This document shows, piece by piece, positions 1 to 11,145 of a stretch of 64,000 bases of DNA. Position 1 is the first letter of the stretch. Each line of letters opens with the position of its first letter. The position numbers and the translations under genes were made by a program. Origin of the DNA: Molossus alvarezi (lineage: Eukaryota; Chordata; Mammalia; Chiroptera; Molossidae); assembly GCA_037176705.1 (NCBI GenBank), contig CM073890.1, positions 102,104,591-102,168,590 of the forward strand. The letters run 5' to 3'. The notes under the pieces were generated by a model. It made no database searches. It worked only from the letters and a program-made list of their open reading frames with translations, and was not told the origin of the DNA.

Positions 1-19
1 TATGAAAAACATATACATC

Positions 20-240
20 GCCTGGCCAGGGTGGCTCAGTGGTTGAGTGTCGACCCATGCACCAAAAGGTTGCCAGTTTGATTCCCTGTCAGGACACATG
101 CCCAGGTTGTGGGCCTGATCCCCAGTGGGGGGCATGCAGGAGGCAGCCAATCAATGTTTTCTCTTGATATTTCTATCCCTTTCTTCCTCTCTCTTCCTCT
201 CTCTCTAAATTCAATAAAAATATTTTATAAAAAGAAAAAA
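20..240 (+). mobile_element. VES SINE (tRNA-derived), diverged 'ACCCATGCACC' type
   Basis: Head CCTGGCCAGGGTGGCTCAG contains the A box and is followed by CGACCCATGCACCAAAAGG. A degenerate B box, a CAGGAGGCAGCCAATCAATG core, a (TC)n stretch and an A/T-rich tail follow. No clean target-site duplication is seen. Confidence 0.9.
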
Positions 241-1273
241 TATATATATATCAATACAAATATTCTACAGTGTAACCTAAATATTTTCAAATAAATCAAT
301 TTAACCAATAGACCTTTATGCCTATTCCAAGTATTGCAAATTGGAAGAGAAAAATATTCTACAATGACATTCATACTTCTTCCCAAACTGTGCAGTAAAT
401 TTTCACATTTTTAGAAGGGTATTCAAAGGATAAATAAATACATTTAAAAATTACTATAATTTTCTCATACATTTTCCAAGGTAGAATAGACGGGACATTA
501 AGTTGAGATTGTAGAAAATAAAAAATAGCTTCCTCTGAAGGTTAGGAAAAGATGAACTCTTTAATAGTTTCCAGGCACTAAACAAGCTGGTACCTACCAA
601 TAAAGAATTAATAGTGAGCAAGCAGGAAATGAAGTAGCAAAGACCATGGGAACCTCTACAAAGACATTGCAAGAACCTAAGCTTGACCAGTTGACATGAT
701 TAAAGAAAACAAAACAAAAGTTTGTCACAGTATTGAACTCAAATTAAGTTTTGATCAAATTTTAAAATAATATTTCTAGAGAAAAAAGGGGGATAATCAA
801 AGACAAATTAAACCAATCATTCATAGAGTTTGGAATTAAATACATTTTATACTGTGCTTTTAATCTACTGATGTCTTTAAGAATTCTTACTTTCTGGAAG
901 AGACAAAGTATTTGAAATTGTCTTTAATTTATAGCACACTGTATTTTTTTTTCTTGACATTTTTCTCCTTTTCAAATGTGAAAAGCAAACAACATAGAGC
1001 AGCAGAAAAAATTTGAAGATAGTTCAAATCAATAAGGTGTTACATAGCTTTTCTGAGGATCTCAGCTAATTCATCATTAGTCTCTCCCTCTCTTCTCTCT
1101 TTCTTTAACAGAGGTTGCCTCCTCCTTTGTCTTCCAATGACATTGTACATTAGTAATTTACTTAGACTCACTGAGAAAATTGAAGCCTTAGGTTGTATCT
1201 GCAAACCTGATTTAAGACTAATATTGCATTTATCCAGTGTTTGTGTGTGTTCACACATGCATGCACGTGCATG

Positions 1274-1308
<35 letters not shown>

Positions 1309-2483
1309 CTATTTATCTAATTGTGTGAAGTGAAAAAAAAAACCTCTTTTGGGGCCATTACTTAACTGATCACATAAGACTAAAATTTATAGCAGAATTG
1401 AACTAGAAATATTTTAGGTAGGTTAAAAAGCAAACACAAAAACAAAACAATATATTTGGGACAAAGTATAGGCGAGATAGGATGAAGCTAAGGTAAAGAA
1501 TAAGATGGATTCTGATTCTAGAAATGTTTAAAACTTTTAGAAGTCAATTGCCAGAATATTAAAGACTTTGAAAACGCAGGCATTTGCAAAAATAAGGTCA
1601 CCGCTGGTGACTTAGATACACATACAGATATATCCTTCAATCAGCTATTCTTAAAAGAGCTGCCTTATGTCTCACAAATTCTATTATTTTGACAATGACT
1701 TCTGAGATATTGCAAGAACAACAAAGAACACAGAGATTATATACATCATTTTTAATGTTCTTTTCAGTTAATATATGCTGTTGGTATAGCTAGTTATCTA
1801 CTATTTCTCTACTCCAAGCATCACTGACAAAGTAAGATACAGAAACTATGGGAGTGTTTAGTTACACTTTTGTAACAATTTGGCAATAATTTTTAATCCT
1901 TTACATCACAATACTAGAAGAATTTTGCTCAGGCTTGAGGGGAGGTACTTAAAGAAGACATGGCAAATTGTTTCAATTTTTTTTGTTTTTGTTTTTTTTT
2001 GCTTAATAGTTGTAGTCAACTAAATGCCAGATGATTTATGGCCCTTCATATTCTCATTTGTGGCTCTTCTTAAATGTTACCTAAGCTGTGTGTGACTCTC
2101 TGACAACTTAAATTGCTTTGTGAAGAAACACTATTTAAAATAAAATCATATCATGACTGATTTGGCAGAGGTATGTGGATGTAACAAGAACATCAATGGA
2201 ATTGGTGGCTTTACTGAGAAAGTGTCTCATTCTAAATAACACAAGGCGTGGAGAGCAGCCTAATTTGATCAAAACTTTGTCAAGTTGTAACTGTGCTACA
2301 CAGGCTTTGATAAGTACCGGATACAATCTCCTGTGCGGTTATAACTGTGTATGTTTTCTGCATTTGGGAATTGAAATGAAGCCTTTTGCAAAATGCTGTC
2401 AGCCATGATGCTATATATATCTTAATATTAGGTATGTATTTGGTTGAAGAGATGGTTGACTGTAATCAAGTCGGTATTACTAA
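241..2483. other. AT-rich non-coding DNA, no gene seen
   Basis: No recognisable gene or full repeat apart from the CA/GT tract listed separately. Short reading frames on both strands lack protein-like composition. Confidence 0.6.
1252..1305. repeat. Alternating purine-pyrimidine tract with (CA)n
   Basis: Fifty-four bases alternate strictly between pyrimidine and purine. The tract begins CACACATGCATGCACGTGC and ends in about 14 CA units. It is preceded by a short (TG)n run at 1242-1250. CG steps inside the alternation make it prone to left-handed Z-DNA. Confidence 0.9.
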
Positions 2484-2499
2484 AAACAAACAAACTTGA

Positions 2500-2770
2500 G
2501 CCCTGGCCGGTTTGGCTCAGCGGTTAGAGCATCGGCCTGCGGTCTGGAGAGACCCGGGTTCGGTTCCCGCTAAGGGCATGTACCTCGGTTGCAGTTTGTC
2601 CCCGGCCCTGGTTGGTCGTGAGGGTTGCAGCCACTCGATGTGTCCCTTTCACATCGATGTTTCTCTCTCTCTCTCTCTCTCTCTCTCCCTTCCTCTTTCT
2701 CCCTCCCACTCTATCTGTACAAAAGATGGAAAAATGTCCTCAGGTGAGGATTGAAAAAAAAAACAAAAAC
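2500..2770 (+). mobile_element. VES SINE, young GC-rich type, with TSD
   Basis: Starts GCCCTGGCCGGTTTGGCTCAG, has a good B box (GGGTTCGGTTCC), the CTCGGTTGCAGTTTG segment and a (TC)n run, and ends CCTCAGGTGAGGATT plus A-rich tail. Flanks carry a 16-bp TSD with one mismatch (2484-2499 and 2771-2786). Confidence 0.95.
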
Positions 2771-2813
2771 AAACAAACAAACGTGAAGAGATTCACCTGA
2801 AAAAAAAAAAAAA

Positions 2814-3689
2814 GGCTATCCAAATGCTGTGATAGATAAACAAAGGACAACATTGTATTTGTTCATTTTCAAGGCAACAGGACATCCTGGTGACATTTGT
2901 GTGAAACAATGCTTGCTGTCCCAACTTATGCAAACTACAGGTGGAAGAATTCTAAAGCCTAATAGATGCTCACAATAAATTCAAATATAGTAACGACTCC
3001 TTTCTATTACCTTTATCCAACTGCTCTAGAGACCAAAAACTGAAATATGTGGTAACAGTATTTATAGAATAAGAGACTTAAGAAAATGTAGAATAACCTG
3101 ATAAACATACACACAAACTCTCACAATAAATGTCCCTTAATCTGGACACATTCTTGGGTTGGGAGAATAGCGTGTGTATCATAATATGTGCTTATTGTTT
3201 ACAGTTATATTTTTCTAGCCTGGTATGTTAATTACTATTTAGAACACATCTTACGGGAAAGTGTATTAAATACAAAAACAAACTGCACAGAGTTTTCTTT
3301 CCTTTTATTGACTCTTTTTAAAAACAACATGTATATATTTTGGAGATTGCCAACATTCAATTACCCAGACCAATCAACAATCTATTTATGAAAGTCTCCA
3401 TATCCCTACATGTGCTGCAAATATTTTTCAAGAGGAATTCGGCACCCTCGATGCCTTTGATGGATTCTTTGGAAGTGAGCCTTCAGAATGTCCTATGGGT
3501 TTTGTTCTCAGCTACATATTGTGCCTGTGATGTTAGGGGTCTGTGATTCTTTCCTTCCAACGATAGAGTTGGGAGTAGAAAAAATGAACCACAGTAAGAA
3601 TAAGAAAAGCACACATTTTGGACCACTCTAGAATACATGTCAGTATCAAGTGTTTTTAATGAGAAAAGCACTTTAAATTATTCTGAGTC
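2814..3689. other. Non-coding DNA, no gene or repeat recognised
   Basis: AT-rich sequence without a convincing reading frame. The short frames near 3188-3546 show no domain and are at chance length. Confidence 0.55.
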
Positions 3690-3836
3690 CAAAGGAGTCA
3701 GATCATATCTGATCTCTACTTCTGTCCCACTCTGTGACCTTGGGTCCTATTTTACCCTTGTTTCTCTCCTTTGTAAAATGGAGATAAGAATACCTGAACT
3801 TTATGCTTACCTCATAGGCTTGTATATAGACCAAGT
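3690..3836 (+). repeat. MIR-type ancient SINE fragment
   Basis: Contains the MIR core pattern: TGTGACCTTGGGTCC, a pyrimidine stretch, TTTGTAAAATGGAGATAAGAA and TACCTCATAGGCTTG. These match the MIRb order of splenic motifs 'CTGTAAAATGGGGATAA' and 'ACCTCATAGGGTTG' with divergence typical of a mammal-wide element. Confidence 0.75.
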
Positions 3837-4041
3837 ATATTTATTGGCATTGGACTCTTTTTATGACTAGCACTAGTAGCAGTGGCACTAGTACTAAGAG
3901 TAGTAGAAGTATTACTAATGTATTACTAATATTACTGTGGGCAAGGTGCATTTTAAACATTTCCAAGCTGTTAAACACTTTAATCCACTACTTAATCCAC
4001 CTCAATCTATCTGATACATCAATGGAAAGGGAATGGGCAAA

Positions 4042-4052
4042 GGAGAGAGAAA

Positions 4053-4112
<60 letters not shown>
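4042..4112. repeat. (GA)n purine microsatellite
   Basis: About 70 bases of nearly pure GA with a few interruptions (AAAGAG, GACAGAG) near its left end. A polypurine strand of this length can form a triplex (H-DNA). It abuts the CpG-rich patch to the right. Confidence 0.95.
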
Positions 4113-4115
<3 letters not shown>

Positions 4116-4269
4116 AACATCAAACAGATAAAAAGACCGAACACATAATTTCTGGAAAAACAATGCAGCAGCAGAAGCCTGGGGAGGTCACAAAATGTGC
4201 CTACACCTCCCTGTCTCTCCAGTGCATTCACTGGGTATATGTCAGTAAGTATCATTTCCCTGGATTTGG

Positions 4270-4760
4270 TGATGCCTGCGGCTGCACTTGAATGAATGGC
4301 CGCGTTCTCTGCGTGGACAGGTAGCAAAGCCAGAAACCCGCGTTAGAACCCGCTCATCCTGCGGGGAGGCTGGCACCCCCGAAGATAGAAACAATTGGAT
4401 CTGACCCCGATAACTGGATGGGTTACGTGCACCCAAACCATGCTCTTTAAAACAAAATAGTCAGAATGTGCCTCACAGGAGATAAATGGCTCCCCGAGGA
4501 GGGGCTAAAGACACATTGCTCTGTGAGCTCTAAAACATCAGTTACAGGAGAGGAAGATTCGTATCCCTCGAATTCCCCGAGGGCAGGCGCTGGGAGCCCA
4601 GCAGCACGAGAATTCAGGAGCGTTTGGTTTCAGCGAGCATCTGCTGACAGACAGTAAATCCAGCGACGACTGTCACGCAGGCGGGCGCCCCTCTCCCTGG
4701 TGAGTAAGGGGGGGGGGGGGACTTGTACCTCCTGGCAAAGCCGTCCTTGTTCCAGTCGTG
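4270..4760. promoter_or_regulatory. CpG-enriched patch, possible promoter or first exon
   Basis: This segment is much richer in G, C and CpG than its AT-rich flanks. Examples are GGCCGCGTTCTCTGCGTGG, CCCGCGTTAGAACCCGC, CCAGCGACGACTGTCACGC and GGCGGGCGCCCC. A consensus-grade 5' splice site, CTG|GTGAGTAAGG, lies at 4697-4708 on the plus strand. A G13 run follows directly. CpG persistence suggests an unmethylated or conserved region. No TATA box or convincing long frame was found, so a promoter is only an inference; a decayed GC-rich repeat is the alternative. Confidence 0.35.
4708..4720. repeat. G13 homopolymer
   Basis: Thirteen consecutive G residues directly after a GTGAGTAA motif. The length is likely variable, and assembly accuracy here is doubtful. 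Confidence 0.9.
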
Positions 4761-5201
4761 CAGAAGGGGGTTCAACACTGCAGGAGGCGGAAGGCAAAGG
4801 GGAAATGGGACCCCTGCAAAGGAGAGCCATTGCTAACAAACTTGTTTTATTTTGATGTAACTAACCCTTGTGACTTTATAATTTCACAATGCTGTACAGC
4901 ATGTTTCGTAAATATTCTGCAACTTCTTTTTAGGAATCCGGATAAAAACGCTGCACGTGTTTACTGTTCTTTTCGAAAGGGAGAAGGAAAGAACTGAAGC
5001 CGCAAGACCCACAAGACGGATGGTGCTTCGGCTCACGAAAGCCTTGTGGGTGTAACTGCTTAGAGACAAACTCTTGTTTCCACCCCAACGTGTAAAAGAA
5101 AGTCATGGACGTTTTAGATTTACAGTTAGATCAAGGCTTTTTCTGAAGAACAAAATAACAAAATCCTTCTCTACTGAATATATTTGTTATGTTTGCTTCT
5201 T

Positions 5202-5423
5202 TTTGTTGAAAAATATGTTTCTCTATTGATATTAGAGAGAGAGGAAGGGAGAGGGAGAGACGGAAGCATCGATGAGAGAGAACATCGATTGGCCGCCTCC
5301 TGCATGCCCCCTACTGGGGATCAGGCCCTAACAGGGCATGTGCCCTGACCCTGACTGGGAATTGAACTAGAGACCTCTTGGTGCATGGGTCAATGCTCAA
5401 CCACTGAGCCACACTGGTTGGGC
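5202..5423 (-). mobile_element. VES SINE, 'ACCCATGCACC' type, perfect 17-bp TSD
   Basis: Reverse-complement VES: TATTGATATTAGAGAGAGAGG tail side at left and CCACTGAGCCACACTGGTTGG head at right. The flanks TGTTATGTTTGCTTCTT are identical (5185-5201 and 5424-5440), proving target-primed insertion. A short internal repeat (CCCTGACCCTGAC) lies near the B box. Confidence 0.95.
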
Positions 5424-5458
5424 TGTTATGTTTGCTTCTTAAAATGAACAGAATTTTG

Positions 5459-5580
5459 GCCCTGGCCAGTGTGGCTCAGTTGGTTCGATCCCCAGTCAGC
5501 AGGTCTGCATAGGGATCGATGTTTGTGTCGCTTGCTTTCTCTCCCTCCATACCCCTTTCTCTCTCTCTTTAAAAACAATG
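5459..5580 (+). mobile_element. VES SINE, internally deleted, left part of a split copy
   Basis: Starts GCCCTGGCCAGTGTGGCTCAG but jumps from the A-box side to the B box, losing about 30 bases. The 3' end (TCTCTCTCTTTAAAAA) is interrupted; it resumes after the minus-strand SINE at about 5809-5845. Confidence 0.8.
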
Positions 5581-5808
5581 TTTTTACTCCTCACCCAAGG
5601 ATATTTTCCCATTTATCTTCAGATAGAGGGGGAGAGAGAGAAACATCCAGAGAGAGGGACACCTCAACTGGTTGCCTCCCTCACAACCCTGACCAGGGCC
5701 GGGACTGAACCACAACCAAGGTACGTGCCCTGGACTGGAATCAAACCCACAAATCTTTGGTCCATGGGTGAGCTCTAATTGCTAAGCCAAATAAATCCGT
5801 CAGGGCAC
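5581..5808 (-). mobile_element. VES SINE nested in the tail of another VES
   Basis: Minus-strand copy, from CTCACCCAAGGATATTTTCC to a decayed head at TCCGTCAGGGC. The host SINE tail CTCTCTCTCTTTAAAAA(T)CAATG is present on both sides (5559-5580 and about 5813-5836), a TSD of about 22 bp differing by one indel. The insertion is therefore later than the plus-strand copy around it. Confidence 0.85.
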
Positions 5809-5845
5809 CCTCTCTCTCTCTCTTTAAAAATCAATGAAAAAATCT

Positions 5846-6440
5846 TTGGAAAAGAAAAGGGAAAAAAAAATTTAACAGAATTTTGGATTTCATAAAACGT
5901 ATTTATATAGTAGATATAATAAATAATATTAATTAGTAAATTATTTTGAGTATACTGAATGAATGCTGAAAATACTACAAATAATAATTAATTACTAATA
6001 AAAATACTTATACCTAGGGCATTTCCAAAGCAATTTAGCTATGCAATAAAAGCAATGAAACTTGATACTGAATTATTGGATTTCCTTTAACTGAGAACTG
6101 CCCAAATTTTATTTACTGGGAGTCTTCTTGGATCTCATTAAAAAAACATCATCTCAACATGGACAAATTGTTACAGGGTTATTCTCTGTCGAGGACTGAT
6201 TTAAGGGCAAGTTGGTCCTGAGACACCTTGGAGGGAGTGTTTTTATCTCATCTGCAGCATAACATAATTCCCCCCTCTTGTAGAGGTAGTTCTAGTTTAT
6301 TGTTTCTAACAATTGAAATAGATGATGTCCAAAAACTTGGAATAACTAAGGTTCGCCAAGGTCAAGAAGTATTTTATCAGTGGAGATTGCATGTGCATTG
6401 AAGAGATTTGCTGTCAGAGTTAATTTTTCTCACTGAATAG

Positions 6441-6479
<39 letters not shown>

Positions 6480-6990
6480 GTATTTAAATATTTGACTTTA
6501 TCATTACCATACTGCATAGCATCATACAGAACTCACAAGTGACACTACTTTTGGACATTTCCCAGGGCATGAATAGCAACGCTCGTCATCGATAAAGAAC
6601 ACTTGCTAACTAATCACACATTGTCAAATCATGTGCCTGAATAAATTGCTCTGTAATTTTCTCACATTAGTCAAATTAGAATATGGAAATGCATATACTA
6701 TTCCAGCCAGTTAACTTAATGGTAAGTGATATGTTTAAATCAATTATCTTAATCCAAACTTAAATGTGTCTCCCATTTGACCCAAAGATTTGAAAACATT
6801 GTATAAATCTGGATGACTGACTAATTTATTCCATGCATGGTCTATTTATATATTAAATGGGAAGTAATGTCATCAAAATTTATATATATTTGGTGGCATA
6901 TTTTTGTGCAAGGGGTTATTATGTATAGAGGAAGTTCGTTCCATGTGATGCAGATATAAACTAAGGTTTATTGAGAAAATGTACTAACAG
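5846..6990. other. AT-rich non-coding DNA
   Basis: No gene and no recognised element apart from the CA repeat listed separately. Confidence 0.55.
6442..6477. repeat. (CA)18 microsatellite
   Basis: Uninterrupted CA dinucleotides, about 18 units, ending at CGCAG. Likely polymorphic. Confidence 0.97.
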
Positions 6991-8095
6991 AGAAGCAGCA
7001 GAATGACCTCCAACTTCTAAACTGTCATTATTCTACAGCCTAGGTTGGACATAGATATTATGTGTACTCCACAGTGAAGGTTCTAGCAGTGATGCCTGCT
7101 CGTAGAAATCTTTGTTGGAGAAACTGGTATAGTTGCCAAATTATAAAATCCATGCAGGAGCAACAGCAATCATATTGTCAGAATGCTACAGTCCAGGTGG
7201 TTGTACGTATTTAGTCTCCATGCTTCTCTTGACATACAGTTTAAGTTGCAAGAAAATATTGCTTCTGGCTATGTCATTTGTAACATATGCTTTACTAGAC
7301 TCATGGTCTGACCTTAGAATCAGGCCATTATTTTTTGGCCCATGAATTTTTATAAATCTTTAATAAATCTTGGGGTGGGATGCCAGCAACACCCTATGAA
7401 GTTCAGACCATTAAGCAGAGTTTTCTGAAGCCCTCAGCATTGACACAGCCTTATCATTATGATGACTGCTGTTTTCCATTGGGTATGTTCATCCTGAAGG
7501 AAGGGTCTTTTATCAGTAAATCATATTGTATTTTTAAGCATGAAGACTTGAGGGCAAAGACCCATTGATCTGGTGGTTTTGCTAAAGTGGTAGTAGGCAA
7601 TGTTGTCTCTGTGTTCAGTGGTGGAGCAGCTGCCTGTTAAAAATGACAGCTAAGGCTTTGAGGGCCAGTATATGCCCTTAACTGAATATCCAATTATAGG
7701 ACAAGCATATCAGATTTATGACACTAACTTTTTCTTTGTGAAACTTCTCTATTAGGGGCTAGGGAAAGTTTAGACATTTAGCAGCAGGAAGAATTATGGC
7801 GTCTTTTCGGAGAAAACGTTCAGTCTACAGTGAGGTTGGTCCAGATATTTGTAATCTCCTTAAGTTTGAAGGAGATATAGGTCTCCAGGGGAGAGCTTGA
7901 GTTGTACAGATTGCGTTCAAGGCTCCTAGTTATGGACACTTCCATTCAAATGTAGCTATCTACCTGATGTGTTAGGTAGAGTCTAGAATAAAATTTTCAG
8001 ATGTGGGATGCATTTTCTCCCATAGCCAATAAGGTCAATTCTATTTTGAGCCTTTTTACTTATTAGTTCCTGGTTGCAGAGGCGATAACACAATC
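6991..8095 (-). other. Unresolved, possibly downstream pol of a decayed ERV
   Basis: No intact frame. It lies immediately 3' (on the minus strand) of a reverse-transcriptase remnant, so it may hold RNase H or integrase decay. I could not recognise a motif, and this rests on position only. Confidence 0.25.
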
Positions 8096-8960
8096 TTAGT
8101 ATTTCCTTGTGTTACTCTGTATATGATCGACTGTATGGTGGGGCCTTGACCTTTTTCTTCTGTCAGAGTCACAGCTAGTCATCAGTGCCAGGACAACATG
8201 CAAAACAATATAAAGAGTTTTCTCAATAGAGGTCATTATCAAAAAGTCATGACTGCAGGAAAGTATCTCTATGTTCACCCAGGGTATGTCTTGTACTAGG
8301 GTTGGTCTAACCCAGCTATTTTCATAGGTGTGCCGCAAAAATGTTTAAAACATGTAATACTTGACGATTTTAGTCAGAGGCATTGACCTCTTTTCCTTTA
8401 GATTGTCAAATTAAAAAATGACAACAGCCAACACAACAATAGCCATCCAGTGTGAATGAATCAAAATTATACCAATTTTTTTTTTGTCAGAAGGGCAAAA
8501 TATATATCTTTGGGTGTGCCGCAGAATTTTAGCAATTAGTTTATGTGTGCCCTGAGGTGGAAAAAGTTGAAAATCTCTGGTCTAACCCACTGATGACCTG
8601 TTCCTAGCATGTCTTTTCATATAATGGGAAACTGATTTTGGTGTACCTTCAGGGGCAACAGCAAAAATACAGCATCAAAAATATCTGAGGCCATGTGCTA
8701 ATGCCAATAGTGGCAGCACAAAAGTCACCATAATGATGTCAAGTAAAATGGTAACTGTAGTGGCCACTTTCTTGTTTAAGGTTCTATAGTTCACAAGGAC
8801 TTAAGCGCCATTGGCTTCCACTGGCCAGTCAGGGATTTTAGATGAAAGATAACCTTGGGTGGCACGGTAGCACTTCAGTCTACACTAATTCTCCTGTGAA
8901 AAGACTAAGAACTTATTTCTCTTGTAATCTGGGACATCCTTTCTACTTCACCATCCTGGC
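8096..8960 (-). pseudogene. Endogenous retrovirus pol (reverse transcriptase) remnant
   Basis: On the minus strand, in order, short blocks resemble a retroviral RT: VNYRTLNKK about 8765-8795 (the 'DYR-LNK' fingers motif), then a palm-like block ending LPLKVHQNQF about 8625-8660, then RPTLVQDIPWV and SCSHDFLIM about 8240-8300 where an active enzyme has Y-x-D-D, and finally HTVDHIQ near 8115. The order and spacing suit RT; the style is closest to class III (ERV-L/spuma-like) polymerases. It is broken by stops and frameshifts, the second catalytic aspartate position reads S-H-D, and it is split by a hAT element (8313-8579). A SINE follows upstream at 9009. No LTR pair was found, so this is an internal fragment. 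Family placement is tentative. Confidence 0.6.
8313..8579. mobile_element. Non-autonomous hAT transposon with perfect 8-bp TSD
   Basis: The element begins CAGCTATTTTCA and ends TGAAAATCTCTG, imperfect terminal inverted repeats (10 of 12) with CAG/CTG tips. GTCTAACC is duplicated exactly at 8305-8312 and 8580-8587. Eight-base duplications and CAG-type tips are hallmarks of hAT. Sub-terminal repeats GTGTGCCGC occur near both ends in the same orientation. At 267 bp it cannot encode a transposase. It sits inside the ERV pol remnant and so is younger than it. Confidence 0.9.
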
Positions 8961-9008
8961 AAGTTTCCTAGGTAGAGACCACATTTGGCTATCATTCTAC
9001 TGACTTTT

Positions 9009-9258
9009 TTTTTTTTTTATCCTCACCCGAGGACATTTTTCCATTTTTTGTTCGGGCAGAGTGGGAGGGAGAGAGAGGAACAGAGAGAGAGAGAGAAACA
9101 TCGATGTGAAAGGAACACATCGAGTGGCTGCCACCCGCACAACCGACCAGGGCCGGGGACAAACTGCAACCGAGGTACGCGCCCTTAGCGGGAACCGAAC
9201 CCGGGTCTCTCAGGACCGCAGGCCGACGCTCTAACCGCTGAGCCAAACCGGCCAGGGC
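9009..9258 (-). mobile_element. VES SINE, young GC-rich type, perfect 16-bp TSD
   Basis: Poly-T, then ATCCTCACCCGAGGACATTT, a (GA)n stretch, many intact CpGs, and head CCAAACCGGCCAGGGC. TSD CATTCTACTGACTTTT is identical at 8993-9008 and 9259-9274. Retained CpGs and a perfect TSD mark it as one of the youngest insertions here. Confidence 0.97.
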
Positions 9259-9274
9259 CATTCTACTGACTTTT

Positions 9275-11145
9275 GTTGAAGCCAAAGATGTGCATATAGT
9301 TGACTCCAACTGACTTGTCTAAACATTTGAGCACTCAAAAAAACCCTTTCACCTATACAGGCTGTCAAATGAATAATAAATATACACAGACACAAAACCA
9401 AAAATTATAGCCATTTATGCCCTGTTATTCTAGGAAGATTAGGGATATTTGAAGACTTTGTTTTAATGGGAAGGAAGCTGCTAAATTATATCCCTAACCC
9501 TGGCTCATCCCATCCCCATAATTTTCAAAACTCAAGTCCAAGTTTTGGTATTAGCATATCCACACAGAATTGCTTTCACTTTCTAAGCTCCAATCACAAC
9601 AGATTGTTTATCCTTTCATTGTTATCGGTCTCCTAGTCTTTGGCCAAAAAGACCATAGATTGTGCAGTTTTATCCTTATCTCCTCTTCTTGGTTAGTGAA
9701 AATTTTACTAGCTGGTTTTCCTTTTTGACAGATTCAACTTGGCTGCAAATACCCAACTTGCTTTGGTGTTTTAATGACTAAGAGACTTCTCTGCCATTGC
9801 TTCATCCCCTCTGAGCCCTGGAGCACACATCCCTGAGGTCTTGATCGGTCCTGAGTTTGTGGAAGCCATGGACAGTCTGCCTGCTCTTCAACTCTGAACA
9901 GACATCTCAGCTGCTTCACGTGAAGCCCACGGGCCCGTGGACACTGCTGCTGCTCTGCCCAGTCTTTCGTGACCAACCACCAAGTCAGAGCACTTCCTGT
10001 TTACTTGTCATTATTCATAGGTGATGAAATGGCCAAATTAATCATCTCACTTCTAAAAAGCAAAAACAAAAGCATGTCACCAAAGTGAGTAGAGCGTGGC
10101 CTCTGGGCAGTTCCAACTGTCGTCCGAAGGGCTCACCAAAACATGGCACCCCTGCGTCCTGGAAGAGCTTTAACACGCTCTGTTGGACAAAGCTCACTAC
10201 AGGGGTGAGGCACACCGCACGCTGTGCTCCTCGTTATTTGACAGCCCAGGCCGGGTGGAGCCATGTGCACCTTTGCCAGAATTTTCAACCAAGAGGACAT
10301 GCCTGGGCCAGCAGACTGAGCATGTGCCTGAGGGTAGGCTCCGTTCCCACCCTGTTTTACATATCTCCAGGGTAAGCCAAGAGGCACTAGGTAACATAAG
10401 TAAGTTTGTTTGTTTCTAAGAAACAATAAATATATCGAGAAATGCTCAGGCTCAGGAATATAGAAATGTGTACATCAAGGACCATGCCTAGGGCTGCGAG
10501 GAGAGCTTTGCGTGGCAGAAACACTGAGCCCAACCAAAGGTTCCGTCTCTTTGGAGAATACTTAGTCCAAGCAAGTCAGCTCTCTGCCCAACCACCAACA
10601 TGGAAAGGAAATTATCCTCCAGAGCCATTGGTTTCTTATCATACATCTATTTTCTCCTGTATTTCCTATGACTGAGAGCAAAATTGGCACTAAAAATATA
10701 TTTTGCTTGAGTTTTTATTTACTTCAGTGTATTACAAAGAAGTTTTATACTATACTTGACTTCAATATTAGTTTGTTTTTATACAAACAGAGCTTTTTCC
10801 ATCTTTATTATTTTATTAAGCCCAGGTCATCTGTGATATATCAGACCATTTTACAAGGTATTGGGCACATAAAAATAAATAACATTGAGTTCCAGACTTT
10901 GAGAATTTTAGAATAAAGTGAGACTCAGTCCATGAGGATGTAAGAACCACGAACTATACAGGGAATATATACATAAATTGCACAAATAACTTCAATACAT
11001 TATGATAGTAGAAATATCTATAGGAGGCTGTTTATAATGAAAAAGAGAGTGATAGGCTCCTTGAGGGACAAAGGAGATGTCAATAAAGTCTTAAGAACAA
11101 GAGGCAACACTTGAAAAAAAGGTAGTATAAAAGGAAATAGGCATT
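9275..11145. other. Non-coding, no gene recognised; GC-richer 9780-10400
   Basis: The middle part (about 9780-10400) is richer in GC than its surroundings and has open frames of 60-97 residues on both strands. None shows a domain. It could be an old repeat, further ERV material, or unique sequence. Confidence 0.4.

Noticed and set aside
1040..1125. Pyrimidine tract plus AG (TTTCTTTAACAG) like a splice acceptor
   Set aside because: No coding frame follows, and such tracts occur by chance in T-rich DNA.
2512..2754. SINE-derived frames (MAQRLEHRPAV type), also at 9309 and 39385
   Set aside because: They are translations of VES SINE heads, repeated wherever the SINE occurs.
3863..4327. Open frames of 102-142 residues over the GA tract
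   Set aside because: Most of the length is (RE)n or (SL)n from the dinucleotide repeat; no domain outside it.
10085..10426. Overlapping open frames of 66-97 residues on both strands
   Set aside because: They are in GC-richer DNA where stops are rarer; no motif supports a gene.
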